DNA from: Saltatorellus ferox
Lineage (GTDB): Bacteria > Planctomycetota > UBA1135 > GCA-002686595
NCBI GenBank assembly: GCA_007751475.1
Contig: CP036434.1
Span: 3,601,524 to 3,665,523, forward strand
Reading direction: 5' to 3'
DNA: 64,000 nt
Made by a program: the position numbers and the translations under genes. The notes beneath the pieces are model-generated. The model saw nothing but the letters and a program-made list of their open reading frames with translations, did no database searches and was not told the origin of the DNA. Position 1 is the stretch's first letter, and each line of letters starts with the position of its first letter. Below are positions 9,906 through 18,400 of this stretch, piece by piece.

Positions 9906-10247
9906 CGTGTCGGGAGACCTCCAGCGGGCGGGTCTGCTGCCAATGCAAGTGGAGCCGGGCCGTCCTATCGCTGTGACAGCGCGCAGTATCTCTGGCATTT
10001 CGCCTGACGGCGAAATAGCGATTGCATCGCTTGGCGCTCGCCGCGCAGGCGTCCTCGCCGGACGGGCGCGCTCGCCGCGCAGGCGCCCTCGCCGGGCGGG
10101 CGTGCTCGCCGCACGGGCCGCGAGGGCGAGCCTCGCGCGGGCCGCTCAGCCCCTGCGGGGCCGAGCCGGGCCCGGGCGTCCTGGCGGACGCTTGGAGCTG
10201 AAGGAGCTGAAGGGGGCTCGGGCGACCGGCTGGACTGGAGGACTGAA

Positions 10248-10502
10248 CTAGCCGACCGAGTCGTTCCAGCACCGAACGTGACCGTTCTCCGGCTCGACCT
10301 CCAGGTGAATCTCATTGGGCCGGCAGCAGACGGGGCAGTCCTCCACGTAGTCCTGGCGCATACCCATCGTGAGGTCGATCGGGATCACGATCTCCTCGCC
10401 ACACGCCCAGCAGCAGTAGCTGGCGTCCTGGTCGGCATCCAGGCCCCCCTCGGTCTCCCAGGCGGGCTCGTCGTCTTCGTCGAGAGTGAAGTCAGGGCTC
10501 AT
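10248..10502 (-). CDS. CPXCG-motif cysteine-rich small protein
   Basis: The start was taken at MSPDFTLDEDDE, which gives 84 residues and drops an unlikely basic extension. Two Cys pairs, CCWACGEE and DCPVCCRP, with the trailing EIHLEV strand are typical of the small CPXCG family, a zinc ribbon of unknown function found in many gamma-proteobacteria and planctomycetes. The N-terminal third is strongly acidic. It lies just outside the right arm of the inverted repeat and diverges from the gene at 10730. Confidence 0.8.
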   Translation of the reverse strand: MSPDFTLDEDDEPAWETEGGLDADQDASYCCWACGEEIVIPIDLTMGMRQDYVEDCPVCCRPNEIHLEVEPENGHVRCWNDSVG

Positions 10503-10589
10503 GGTGATGGTGGCGGCTGGGGACTCGTGCGGAGCGGTTCGCTGGCGCGACGCTTGAGGATTCAGTCTGGAAAACCGAGCCGATTCTTG

Positions 10590-10671
10590 CGGAAACGTTT
10601 TCCCGGTCGCCGGCGGATGTCCCCCGCACGGGGCCGTGGGCAAGGAAGTCGCCCCGGGAATGTTTTCCAGG
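10590..10671. promoter_or_regulatory. Pair of similar imperfect palindromes (candidate operators)
   Basis: Two 17-bp sites, CGGAAACGTTTTCCCGG (10590-10606) and CGGGAATGTTTTCCAGG (10655-10671), agree at 13 positions and lie 65 bp apart in the divergent spacer. A further GGAAAAC half-site is at 10569-10575. They could bind a regulator of either neighbour; no factor can be named. Confidence 0.3.
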
Positions 10672-10729
10672 GTCTGCGAAGGGCTTCTGATGCCCTCACC
10701 ATGGCGGCGATCTGGCCGATAACTCGTGC

Positions 10730-11596
10730 ATGCAGATCTCCACTCAGCGCCACGTCAACACTCCGATGCAGTCCGCGCCCGCTCAGCGGGCGGTTCCCGT
10801 GGCGGCCGCTCGTGCGGAGCGCGCCCAGGCGAACGACGCCAGCGGGATGGAAGCACCAGCCCCGATGCAAGGCCCGCCGCCGCCGGACCAGATGGCTTCG
10901 AACCTCGCGCGCCTCGACAGCTTCATGGAGGCCGCGATGTCCCGCCTGGAATCCGCCGTCGCCGATGCGCCGGAGGGCGAGGTCACCTCGTTCCGAGAAG
11001 CGGCCGAGGCCCTCGGGTCCGGCCTCTCTCGCCTCCGTGCCGGTCTACAGAACGGGACGCTCATGCCCGCCGACGTTCAGCGCGGCGTGCAGAACTCCTT
11101 CCAGGGGGCTCGCGAGATCCTCGAGGGGGCTCGCCCCGCCGGGGACGAGGACCAGAACACAGGCATGTCGATGGGGTCGAGCACCGAAGCGGGCGACGTC
11201 TCCATGACGGACAGCTCCATGCCGGCCTCCGACACAGGGGCCATCGTCCGGGGTCGCTACCAGGGCTTTACCGACAGCGTGATGGCGCGGGTCGCGGGCC
11301 TCGGGGGCTCGGATGATTCGAACTCGGCCGCGATCGAGGCCGCTGGCAGCGCCTTCGATAGCGCGACGGCCCGCCTCGACCAGGCACTCTTCAACCCGGT
11401 CAGCGGCGACTCGATCGACCGCGGGACCTTCCAGACCCTCTACAACGACGCCCTGAGCGCCCTTCAGAGCCAGTTGACCGACCTGATCGGCGGCGGCCCG
11501 GCCGAGCGCAACGGTTCGGGCGGCGTCATCTACACCGCCCAGAAGGCGGCCGAAAGCATGACCCCGTCGCGCTTCGGGCTCGACGTGGCTGGCTGA
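10730..11596 (+). CDS. Hypothetical protein, unrecognised
   Basis: The product is 288 residues with no signal peptide and no membrane segment. The first 50 residues are Ala/Pro/Gln-rich, then helical segments (about 55-125) that include FMEAAMSRLESAVADA, a low-complexity Ser/Asp/Met linker (about 140-170), and a second helical part (about 175-265). The composition suggests a cytoplasmic, partly disordered protein, perhaps an assembly or filament-associated factor, but this is only an impression. It is a single-gene unit: divergent spacer before it and a strong terminator right after it. Confidence 0.6.
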   Translation: MQISTQRHVNTPMQSAPAQRAVPVAAARAERAQANDASGMEAPAPMQGPPPPDQMASNLARLDSFMEAAMSRLESAVADAPEGEVTSFREAAEALGSGLSRLRAGLQNGTLMPADVQRGVQNSFQGAREILEGARPAGDEDQNTGMSMGSSTEAGDVSMTDSSMPASDTGAIVRGRYQGFTDSVMARVAGLGGSDDSNSAAIEAAGSAFDSATARLDQALFNPVSGDSIDRGTFQTLYNDALSALQSQLTDLIGGGPAERNGSGGVIYTAQKAAESMTPSRFGLDVAG

Positions 11597-11631
11597 TCCA
11601 GCCCCGGGACCTGGCCCTTCACGGGCCATGG

Positions 11632-11674
11632 GAAGCGGCGGCGCGGGCAAAGGGCCCGCGCCGCCGCTTCTTTC
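11632..11674 (+). terminator. Strong hairpin terminator
   Basis: A perfect 17-bp stem (11632-11648 with 11654-11670) with a 5-nt loop follows the stop at 11596. The T-run is short (TTTCGT), so termination efficiency is uncertain. Confidence 0.75.
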
Positions 11675-11751
11675 GTGCGGGAACTTCGCCTAACATGGGG
11701 GGGCGCGGCAGCCTGCCGGGCTCTCCGCGGGGTTTCCAATGCCCATCGCCC

Positions 11752-12036
11752 ATGAACATCCTCAACCTAATCGGTCTGATCACTTCCCCGTCCCTCCGCG
11801 CGTTCCAGCCATGGGATGGCTCCGACGCCGCGCGCGAGCCGATGCTCGCGCTCCCGGGGGTCGCTGAGTGGTGGCCGATCCTGATCGTCGTCGTGCTCCT
11901 CTTCGGCGCTCGCAAGCTGCCCGAGCTGGCACGCGCGATGGGCACGAGCGTGACTCAGTTCCGCAAGGGCCTCGAGAATCCCGAAGAGGAAGACAAGAAG
12001 TCGATCGACGGAAAGTCCGAGCAGCCCGGCGAGTGA
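11752..12036 (+). CDS. tatA: Twin-arginine translocase subunit, TatA/E family
   Basis: Starting at the ATG at 11752 gives 94 residues. The diagnostic part is LPGVAEWWPILIVVVLLFGARKLPELARAMG in meaning: a short membrane helix, the FG hinge and an amphipathic helix with KLPELAR, seen around residues 35-65. The tail is acidic and polar. TatA forms the pore-like assembly that moves folded proteins with twin-arginine signals across the inner membrane. About 30 residues precede the usual TatA start, so the true start may be later. The stop overlaps the mobA GTG start as GTGA. Confidence 0.88.
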   Translation: MNILNLIGLITSPSLRAFQPWDGSDAAREPMLALPGVAEWWPILIVVVLLFGARKLPELARAMGTSVTQFRKGLENPEEEDKKSIDGKSEQPGE

Positions 12037-12773
12037 GACCCCCAACTCGCGGGAGGTATCTCGGTGTCGTCTTCGCGGGCGGCGGGTCCACGAGAATGGG
12101 GGAGGACAAGGCGCTCCTGCCCTGGCCGACGAGGGACGGCGAGCAGCCGCTCTTCGTGAGAGCGGCGCGCGTCCTCGAGGAAGTGAGCGCGTTCGTCGAG
12201 ATCTCCGTGGGGAACGGCGACCCCAGGCCTGGCATCGAGCAGCGAGACTGGACGACCTTCCGAGACGAGTTCGACCACGCGGGTCCCCTCGCCGGACTTT
12301 CAGCAGCGCTCGATCGCGCCAGATCGCACGACCTCGATGGCGTGCTGGCGCTGGCTTGCGATATGCCTCTGGTCGATGCCGAGGACCTTAGGACGTTGCT
12401 CACCGAGCTACAAAACGGCGCCGACGCGGCGATCTGGACCGTCCCGCGCCAGGGCGGCTCTCCCCAGGATCAGCCGCTGGTCGGCGCCTACTCCGTCGTA
12501 TGCGCCGCCGCGGCCCGCGACGCTTTGGCGTCTGGAGCGCGGCGCATGGTCGCCATCGAGGCGCTCCCTGTGGCCGGAGGTCGCCCTTTGCGTCTCGTCA
12601 GAGTGCCTGCGTCAGAAAACTCCTCACACCGACTGGTGAACGTGAACACGCCCTCGGACTACGATTCAGCGCTCGTAGAAGCCTCGTCTGCCCGCGCACT
12701 GGATCGAACCCCGGCCCGGGTCCAGGGAGTCGACGCTGGCGGAACCTCGCCTGAAACAGGGCACCATTCATGA
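12033..12773 (+). CDS. mobA: Molybdenum cofactor guanylyltransferase
   Basis: A GTG start overlapping the tatA stop gives 246 residues. The nucleotidyltransferase signature FAGGGSTRMGEDKALLPW is at about residues 14-31, and ALACDMPLV at about 108 matches the CDxP metal-binding loop. The NVNTPSDYD stretch near the C-terminus is also typical. MobA attaches GMP to molybdopterin to make the bis-MGD cofactor; many bis-MGD enzymes are Tat substrates, which fits the coupling to tatA. The last 30 residues are a non-conserved tail. A MobA-like protein for a related nucleotide transfer cannot be excluded. Confidence 0.85.
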   Translation: MRPPTRGRYLGVVFAGGGSTRMGEDKALLPWPTRDGEQPLFVRAARVLEEVSAFVEISVGNGDPRPGIEQRDWTTFRDEFDHAGPLAGLSAALDRARSHDLDGVLALACDMPLVDAEDLRTLLTELQNGADAAIWTVPRQGGSPQDQPLVGAYSVVCAAAARDALASGARRMVAIEALPVAGGRPLRLVRVPASENSSHRLVNVNTPSDYDSALVEASSARALDRTPARVQGVDAGGTSPETGHHS

Positions 12774-13786
12774 GTCCCAAGGATGTCTCCCTCCAAGCCC
12801 TCGTGGCACCGATTGCCGAAGACCTCGCTTCCATGCGCGAGATCCTTGGGGGGGCCCTCGTGTCCGATGTGCCGGCCGTCTCGGACATGCTCGATCACAT
12901 CGCGCGATTCCGTGGCAAGCAGCTACGCGGCGCGCTGGTTCTTCTGAACGCGAGCGCACGCGGACGTTCCTCCGCGCAGCTGGTCGATCAGGGCGAACTC
13001 CCCGTGGTCGCGGCGATCGTGGAACTCATTCACCTCGCGACGCTCGTGCACGACGACGTGCTCGATGGCGCCGACAAGCGCCGTCGCGTGGCGAGCGTCA
13101 ATCGACGCTGGGACAACCAGGTCGCGGTGCTGCTCGGCGACCTGATCTACGCGCGCGCGTTCCATCTGTCGACGACGCTCCGCTCGCCGCTGGTCAGCCA
13201 GCTTCTCTCACAGATCACCCAGGAGATCTGCGCAGGGGAGATCGAGCAGGCCGCTGGTCGCTACGACTTCCAGATGACACCTGAGTCTTATGAGCGGATC
13301 GCGACGGCCAAGACGGGTGCTCTCTACGGCGCCGCCTGTGAGCTCGGTAGCCGATACCCGGACGGGTCCGAGTTCGACGGCGCCGAGATGCGCAGTTTTG
13401 GCCGCGAGATCGGGCTCGCGTTCCAGATCATCGATGACCTGATCGACCTGGAGGGCGATGAAGAAGTCGCCGGAAAGAGCACCGGCACGGACGTCGAGGA
13501 CGGAAAAGTGACGCTCGCGGTATTACACGCCTATAAGGACGCAGATCCGGCCGTTCAGGCTGCCATCCGTGACGCCTATACTCTTCCTGAGCTGGAGGGC
13601 GTGCCCGGTGGACGACTCAAGTATCTGCTGGAGTCCTGCGATCTCGAGCCAGGAAAAGCGAAGGCGCGCGCCCGCGCGGCAGAGCTGGTCGAGTCTGGCC
13701 GCAAGCGTCTGACACGACTGCCCGAAGGAACCGCCCGAACCGCCCTGTACACCCTCAGCGAATTCGTTCTCGAACGACGCTGGTAA
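12770..13786 (+). CDS. Polyprenyl diphosphate synthase
   Basis: The 338-residue protein has both aspartate-rich motifs of trans-isoprenyl diphosphate synthases: LVHDDVLDGADKRRR at about residues 92-106 and FQIIDDLIDLEGDE at about 216-230, with the GEIEQAAGRYD region between them. It lengthens isoprenoid diphosphates for quinone side chains or lipid carriers. The residues upstream of the first Asp motif are not bulky in a way that lets me set chain length; octaprenyl or heptaprenyl are typical for quinones. The start overlaps mobA by four bases. Confidence 0.92.
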   Translation: MSPKDVSLQALVAPIAEDLASMREILGGALVSDVPAVSDMLDHIARFRGKQLRGALVLLNASARGRSSAQLVDQGELPVVAAIVELIHLATLVHDDVLDGADKRRRVASVNRRWDNQVAVLLGDLIYARAFHLSTTLRSPLVSQLLSQITQEICAGEIEQAAGRYDFQMTPESYERIATAKTGALYGAACELGSRYPDGSEFDGAEMRSFGREIGLAFQIIDDLIDLEGDEEVAGKSTGTDVEDGKVTLAVLHAYKDADPAVQAAIRDAYTLPELEGVPGGRLKYLLESCDLEPGKAKARARAAELVESGRKRLTRLPEGTARTALYTLSEFVLERRW

Positions 13787-13807
13787 CGACCCGAAAATGA
13801 CGAGGAT

Positions 13808-15049
13808 ATGGCCGTGACTCTCCCAATCAAGACCCAAGGAGCGCCGCTGGCCTTCGGCGCCGCGGCGCGAAGCGCTCGCGCGCTCGTTCTCTCCCCCTCG
13901 TTGCTTCTCCTGCCTCTGGCGGTGATGGGCGGGCTTGCAGGATGCTCGAAGCCCGGCGACACCGTCGCGATCACCTCGACGCGGCTGGCGACGCGCCCGA
14001 GCCATACGCCCCGCGAGGGCCTCACGCTGATGGAGCGCGCGTACGGAAAGGAAGCCGTGGCGCGCGAGCGCATGCGCAGCGGAGGCAACCGGCCGGGATT
14101 GCCGCCCTCGGCGGCCGGGCAGAATCCGCTGCTCTACGACGTCCCAGAGGGCTGGGAAGAGCTGCCGCGCGCGCAGTTCCGCGACATCAACCTGCGGCTC
14201 GTCCGGGACCCGAGCGCGGAGATGGTCCTGACCTTCCTCGCCAATGACGGGGGCGGCCTCGTCCCGAACATCGATCGCTGGCGCGGCCAGGTCGGGCTCG
14301 GTCCGATGACGGATGCCGACATCGCCGCGCTGACCACCCGGACCGTCTTCGGACGCGAGGCGACCTACGTCGAACTCCTGGGGAGCTACCAGGGAATGAG
14401 CGGCCCGCGCATCGACGACGGCGGGCTCTTCGGCGCGATCTTCAGTCAGGGCGGCGGAACGCTCTTCGTCAAGATGACGGGCAGCCGCGAGGTGCTGGAG
14501 GCGGAGCGCGAGTCGTTCCATTCCTTCCTCGACTCGCTGGCGGTCAACATGAACATGGGGGCTCCGGCAGCACAGCCCGCACAGGGCGGAGCGGGTGCGC
14601 GCACCTCACCCCTGGAATGGGGCGCCATCGCGGGCTGGACCGAGGAAGCCTCCACCAGCCAGTTCCGCGAGGTGACGTTCCGTCGCCCCACCGCCGAAGG
14701 TGGCAGCATCGAGATGTACGTCTCCACGGCGATGGGCAATGCGCTCGACAACATCACGCGCTGGGCGGGGCAGATCGGCCAGCCGCCTCTCGACGAAGCG
14801 GCGCTCGCGAAGCTGGAGCGCGTCGATATGCTGGGACGATCCGGCTACGTCTACGAGGCGACCGGCGCTCTGAGCGGCATGGGAGGAGGCCCGGGTAAGC
14901 CGGGCCAGGCCATCCTGGCCGCTCTCGTCGAGTCGGGCGGTCAGATCGTGACCGTCAAGATGACGGGGCCCGCTGCGGAGGTCGAAGCCGCTCGTTCGGA
15001 TTTCATGACGCTGGTCGGTTCGCTCCGCGCACGTCAGTCTCCTCGCTAA
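13808..15049 (+). CDS. Lipoprotein with two copies of a GW-RW-GQ domain
   Basis: The 413-residue product has a long basic N-region, a hydrophobic stretch and a lipobox LAGC with Cys46. The rest is two homologous domains of about 130 residues (about 110-240 and 270-400). Each opens with P/AGW-EE-----QFR, has N-ID/TRW-GQ-G-PP/M, a central Gly-rich turn, and closes with VKMTG---VEAER/ARSDF---SL. The same domain is present once in the lipoprotein at 41898-42455. I know no named family for it. It sits just upstream of the cytochrome c maturation genes resB and ccsA and could act with them in the periplasm; that is inference from position. Confidence 0.72.
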   Translation: MAVTLPIKTQGAPLAFGAAARSARALVLSPSLLLLPLAVMGGLAGCSKPGDTVAITSTRLATRPSHTPREGLTLMERAYGKEAVARERMRSGGNRPGLPPSAAGQNPLLYDVPEGWEELPRAQFRDINLRLVRDPSAEMVLTFLANDGGGLVPNIDRWRGQVGLGPMTDADIAALTTRTVFGREATYVELLGSYQGMSGPRIDDGGLFGAIFSQGGGTLFVKMTGSREVLEAERESFHSFLDSLAVNMNMGAPAAQPAQGGAGARTSPLEWGAIAGWTEEASTSQFREVTFRRPTAEGGSIEMYVSTAMGNALDNITRWAGQIGQPPLDEAALAKLERVDMLGRSGYVYEATGALSGMGGGPGKPGQAILAALVESGGQIVTVKMTGPAAEVEAARSDFMTLVGSLRARQSPR

Positions 15050-15113
15050 CACGCCTCACCTCCTTTCGAACGCGCTCACGGGGATCCGACCAGGGTCCTG
15101 AGGCACCACCAAA

Positions 15114-16340
15114 ATGGCAAAGAAACCCACAACACTTCCGGGCAAGCTCTTCGCGGCACTCGGGTCGTTCTGGCTGGCGATCGCGCTGCTGGTCAACCTG
15201 TTTCTCCTGACGTGGCTCGGCACGCTGGAGCAGGTCGAGAAGGGCATTCACGCGGTCCAAGGGGAGTACTTCGAGTCATGGCTCGTGCTCGCCAAGGCAG
15301 GGCCGATCAAGCTCCTGCTCCCTGGCGGCTACGTCACCATGGGGCTGTTCGTCGTGAACCTCTTCGTCGGTGGACTCGTTCGGATTCGGAAGACGAAGGC
15401 GACGATCGGAATCATCATCGCCCACGTGGGCATCGCGCTCATGATGGCCGGCGGGCTCGTCGAGCACATGTACTCCAGCTACGGGCGGGTCGTGCTCTAC
15501 GAGGGCGATGAGGCCGATCAGTTCCAGGAGTACGCCGGGTGGGAGGTGGCGATCTGGAACGCGGACGCCGTCGGGAGCATCGAGGAATTCCTGATTCCCC
15601 AGAGCGACTTCGCCGATCTCGGTGGAAGCGCCTCGCGCACGTTCCAGCGCGCGGAGCTGCCCTTCGACATCATCCTCAAGCGGTTCATGGTGAACAGTGA
15701 GCTCGAGGAAGCCGTCGGCGTGGGCATCCCGTCGAATCCGGTGGTCGACGGGCACTTCCTCGTTGGCAAGCCGAAGGACAAGGAGGAGGAGCGCAACTTC
15801 GCGGGCGTCTACGCCACGATCGTGGCCGAAGGCGGAAAGAAGGTGGAGGACTCGCTCCTCTGGGGCATCGCGCGGAACCCGTGGGTCTTCGAGGCCGGCG
15901 GCAAGCGCTGGGCGATGGTGCTGCGCAACGCGACGCACACGATGCCGTTCTCGCTCAAGCTGGAGAAGTTCATCAAGGACGATCACCCCGGCATGGCGAT
16001 GGCCCGCGCGTACAGCAGCGACGTGATCCGCACGGACCCGGACGGGACGGAGCACAAGCTGCGCATCCAGATGAACGAGCCGTTGCGCAAGGACGGGCTC
16101 ATCATCTACCAGGCGAGCTATGGCCCGGCTGACGGGAAGCCCGGGGATCCCTACACCGTTCTCGCGGTATCGCGGAATCCGAGTGACCGTATCCCATGGA
16201 TCTCGGTCGGCGTGATCACGCTCGGGCTCATGTGGACCTTCATCGCGCGCCTCTTGGGCTTCCTGGCCAAGCAGCAGCGAAAGGCCGTCGGTCAAGCAGG
16301 GAAATCGGGTGAGAAAGCCCGCGGGAAATCAGCAGCATGA
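15114..16340 (+). CDS. resB: Cytochrome c biogenesis protein ResB
   Basis: The 408-residue product has the ResB/Ccs1 layout: membrane helices near residues 10-35, 68-90 and 98-118, a large periplasmic domain (about 125-345), and a final helix near 360-385. The RIQMNEPLRKDGLIIYQASY stretch is the conserved ResB strand before the last helix. With CcsA it forms the system II haem-delivery and cytochrome c ligation complex. The stop overlaps the ccsA start by four bases. Confidence 0.9.
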   Translation: MAKKPTTLPGKLFAALGSFWLAIALLVNLFLLTWLGTLEQVEKGIHAVQGEYFESWLVLAKAGPIKLLLPGGYVTMGLFVVNLFVGGLVRIRKTKATIGIIIAHVGIALMMAGGLVEHMYSSYGRVVLYEGDEADQFQEYAGWEVAIWNADAVGSIEEFLIPQSDFADLGGSASRTFQRAELPFDIILKRFMVNSELEEAVGVGIPSNPVVDGHFLVGKPKDKEEERNFAGVYATIVAEGGKKVEDSLLWGIARNPWVFEAGGKRWAMVLRNATHTMPFSLKLEKFIKDDHPGMAMARAYSSDVIRTDPDGTEHKLRIQMNEPLRKDGLIIYQASYGPADGKPGDPYTVLAVSRNPSDRIPWISVGVITLGLMWTFIARLLGFLAKQQRKAVGQAGKSGEKARGKSAA

Positions 16341-18400
16341 AACAGATGATTCGCACAGGCCTCGCCGTCGCCCTCGCCCTCCTCGCCTTCGCGGGAACTT
16401 CAGGCTCCGCGTCAGCCGCGCCCCAGCGCCAGGTCCAGAAGGTCGACGTCGAGGTCGCTCGACCGAAGCCCTGGCCGAAGGAGGCCGTCGAGGCGTTCGG
16501 CAAGATTCCGATCCAGGATCGGGGTCGGGTGAAGCCGCTGTTCACGTACGCCGGCTTCCGGATGCTGAACATGAACGGCAAGCGCTCCTACACGATTCCC
16601 GAGGGCTTCGGCCTGCCGACCGGCAAGGAGCGGATCGGCCAGGTCGAATGGCTGATGGACGTGATGCTGTTCCCGGAGCAGGCGCGTCACTACGAGATCT
16701 TCCTCGTGAACGACAACGCGGTGCTGGACGCCGTGGGGCTGCGTTTCGAAGGGCGCAAGAAGCGGGACCGCTACTCGTTCCAGCAGCTTCGGCCTGGACT
16801 GGCGAAGCTGGAGTCCGAGTACCGCAAGGCGGTGGCCAAGCGTCAACGTGACGAGAAGCTCGACCCCGTCGAGACGCAGACGATCGCGCTCTTCAACGCG
16901 GTCGCCGAGTACGACCTCCTGGAGACGACGTTCTCCTCCCTCGTGACCACCCTGGGCGAGGACCCTTCGGAGCGGCTTCTGGAGCTGTACCCGGAGGGCG
17001 CGAACAACGCGCCGCTGCCCCTGGGCCTGGTGCTTTCGCGCTGGGATACGGTGACGGGCTGGATGCAGGAGGCCGGGGCAGAGGGTCGCGATGCCGTGAT
17101 GCGGGAGTTCGCCGCGCTGGAGAAGGGCATCAACGCCGCGTGGGCGAATCGCGCGTTCGGGATCGCCTTCTTCCCGCCTTCGGACCAGAGCGTCGAAGAG
17201 TGGAGCACGGCGGGGGAGCTGATCGATCAGACCATGAGCTCCCGCCAGGGGGTGAACCCCGCCGAGGTCGGCCTCGTGAACGCGCTGGCCGCGATCGGAG
17301 AGAACCAGGGAGACGTGGACGGCGCGTCCGCGGCCATCATCGGCGCCCAGACGGCGGCTGAAGGGGCCGCGAAAGCGCGCGGAGAGTTCGAGAAGGTGCC
17401 GCTGGAGTTGACCTACTACCAGGGCGACTTCTTTTATCGCGCGCTCCTGTGCTTCCTCGCCGCTTTCCTCATGGCGGCCATCTCCTGGATGGTCCCGCGA
17501 CGACAGACCTTCGGCAAGGTGCTCTCCCTCGGGGTCTGGGGCTTCTCCCTCGTGGGTCTCTTGCTCGCGGTGGTGGGAGTGACCATTCGCTGCGTGCTGC
17601 TGGACCGCCCTCCCGTGGCCACTCTTTACGAGACCATCCTCTTCATCACGTCGGTGGCCGTCGCGGTCTGCCTGATCACGGAGGCGCTGACGAAGGAGCG
17701 CATCGCGCTCGCCAGCGCGGCGGCGCTGGGGGCCTCCGGGATGTTCCTTTCGATGAAGTACGAACTCGTCGAGGCCGCTTCCCAGGGCGACACGATGGGG
17801 GGCCTCGTCGCGGTGCTGAACACCAACTTCTGGCTCGCCACCCACGTGACGACGGTGACGATCGGTTACGCCGCGGGCCTTCTGGCCGCCGCGCTGGCCC
17901 ACGTCTGGATCGTGATGCGGCTCTTCCGGGGGATGAAGGATCAGGGCGCGGCCCTCGATACCGCGTCGGCTGCCTGGTACCGGTCCTTTGCCCGGATGAT
18001 CTACGGGGTCCTCTGCTTCGGCCTTCTGTTCTCGGTGGTGGGAACGATCCTCGGCGGGGTCTGGGCCAACGATTCCTGGGGCCGGTTCTGGGGCTGGGAC
18101 CCGAAGGAGAACGGCGCGCTCATGATCGTGCTGTTCGAGCTCGTGATCTTGCACGCCCGGATGGCCGGCTACATCAAGGACTTCGGGGTCTGCGTGCTGG
18201 CCGTCATGGGAGGGGCAGTCGTCGCGTTCTCGTGGTGGCACGTCAACCAGCTCGGCGTCGGCCTTCACAGCTACGGTTTCACGGCGGGCGTTCTGAAGAC
18301 CCTCTGGAGCTATTACAGCTTCGTGGCGGTTTTTGCGGCACTCAGCGGCCTTGGATGGATGATGTTTCTGCGCCCGCGTCGTAGCCTCGGCGCAGCATGA
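16337..18400 (+). CDS. ccsA: Cytochrome c assembly protein CcsA, with large periplasmic N-terminal domain
   Basis: The 687-residue product has a signal-like helix (residues 8-28), a soluble domain of about 330 residues, then at least eight membrane helices from about residue 365. The WWD-type haem-handling motif WGRFWGWDPKENGAL is near residues 578-592, and candidate haem-ligand histidines occur in HVTTVTIGYAAG and SWWHVNQLGVGLHSYGF. It moves haem across the membrane and attaches it to apocytochrome c with ResB. Ordinary CcsA proteins have about 300 residues and lack the N-terminal domain. The stop overlaps folD. Confidence 0.9.
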   Translation: MKQMIRTGLAVALALLAFAGTSGSASAAPQRQVQKVDVEVARPKPWPKEAVEAFGKIPIQDRGRVKPLFTYAGFRMLNMNGKRSYTIPEGFGLPTGKERIGQVEWLMDVMLFPEQARHYEIFLVNDNAVLDAVGLRFEGRKKRDRYSFQQLRPGLAKLESEYRKAVAKRQRDEKLDPVETQTIALFNAVAEYDLLETTFSSLVTTLGEDPSERLLELYPEGANNAPLPLGLVLSRWDTVTGWMQEAGAEGRDAVMREFAALEKGINAAWANRAFGIAFFPPSDQSVEEWSTAGELIDQTMSSRQGVNPAEVGLVNALAAIGENQGDVDGASAAIIGAQTAAEGAAKARGEFEKVPLELTYYQGDFFYRALLCFLAAFLMAAISWMVPRRQTFGKVLSLGVWGFSLVGLLLAVVGVTIRCVLLDRPPVATLYETILFITSVAVAVCLITEALTKERIALASAAALGASGMFLSMKYELVEAASQGDTMGGLVAVLNTNFWLATHVTTVTIGYAAGLLAAALAHVWIVMRLFRGMKDQGAALDTASAAWYRSFARMIYGVLCFGLLFSVVGTILGGVWANDSWGRFWGWDPKENGALMIVLFELVILHARMAGYIKDFGVCVLAVMGGAVVAFSWWHVNQLGVGLHSYGFTAGVLKTLWSYYSFVAVFAALSGLGWMMFLRPRRSLGAA

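Larger units (their letters stand above)
9118..10190. repeat. Giant imperfect inverted repeat (arms about 500 bp), no gene
   Basis: The stretch from 9048 to 10247 has no credible gene. It is one large palindrome: left arm 9118-9612 is complementary to right arm 9681-10190, separated by 68 bp. The outer parts pair about a centre at 9654 and the inner parts about 9646.5, because the right arm has 15 extra bases from a small duplication near 9788-9815. Long perfect blocks include 9279-9330 with 9978-10029 (52 bp) and about 74 bp from 9152-9225 with 10083-10156. Elsewhere the arms differ by substitutions, so this is not a simple assembly fold-back. Inside the 52-bp block is a short hairpin, TTTCGCC-GTCA-GGCGAAA. 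The 8-bp word GGCTCGGG occurs as a direct repeat just outside each end (9088-9095 and 10215-10222) and could be a target duplication. Confidence 0.9.

Noticed and set aside
9057..10272. Open frames in the palindrome as genes
   Set aside because: They follow from inverted identity and high GC; composition is Arg/Ala-rich with no domain, and no frame has a good start.
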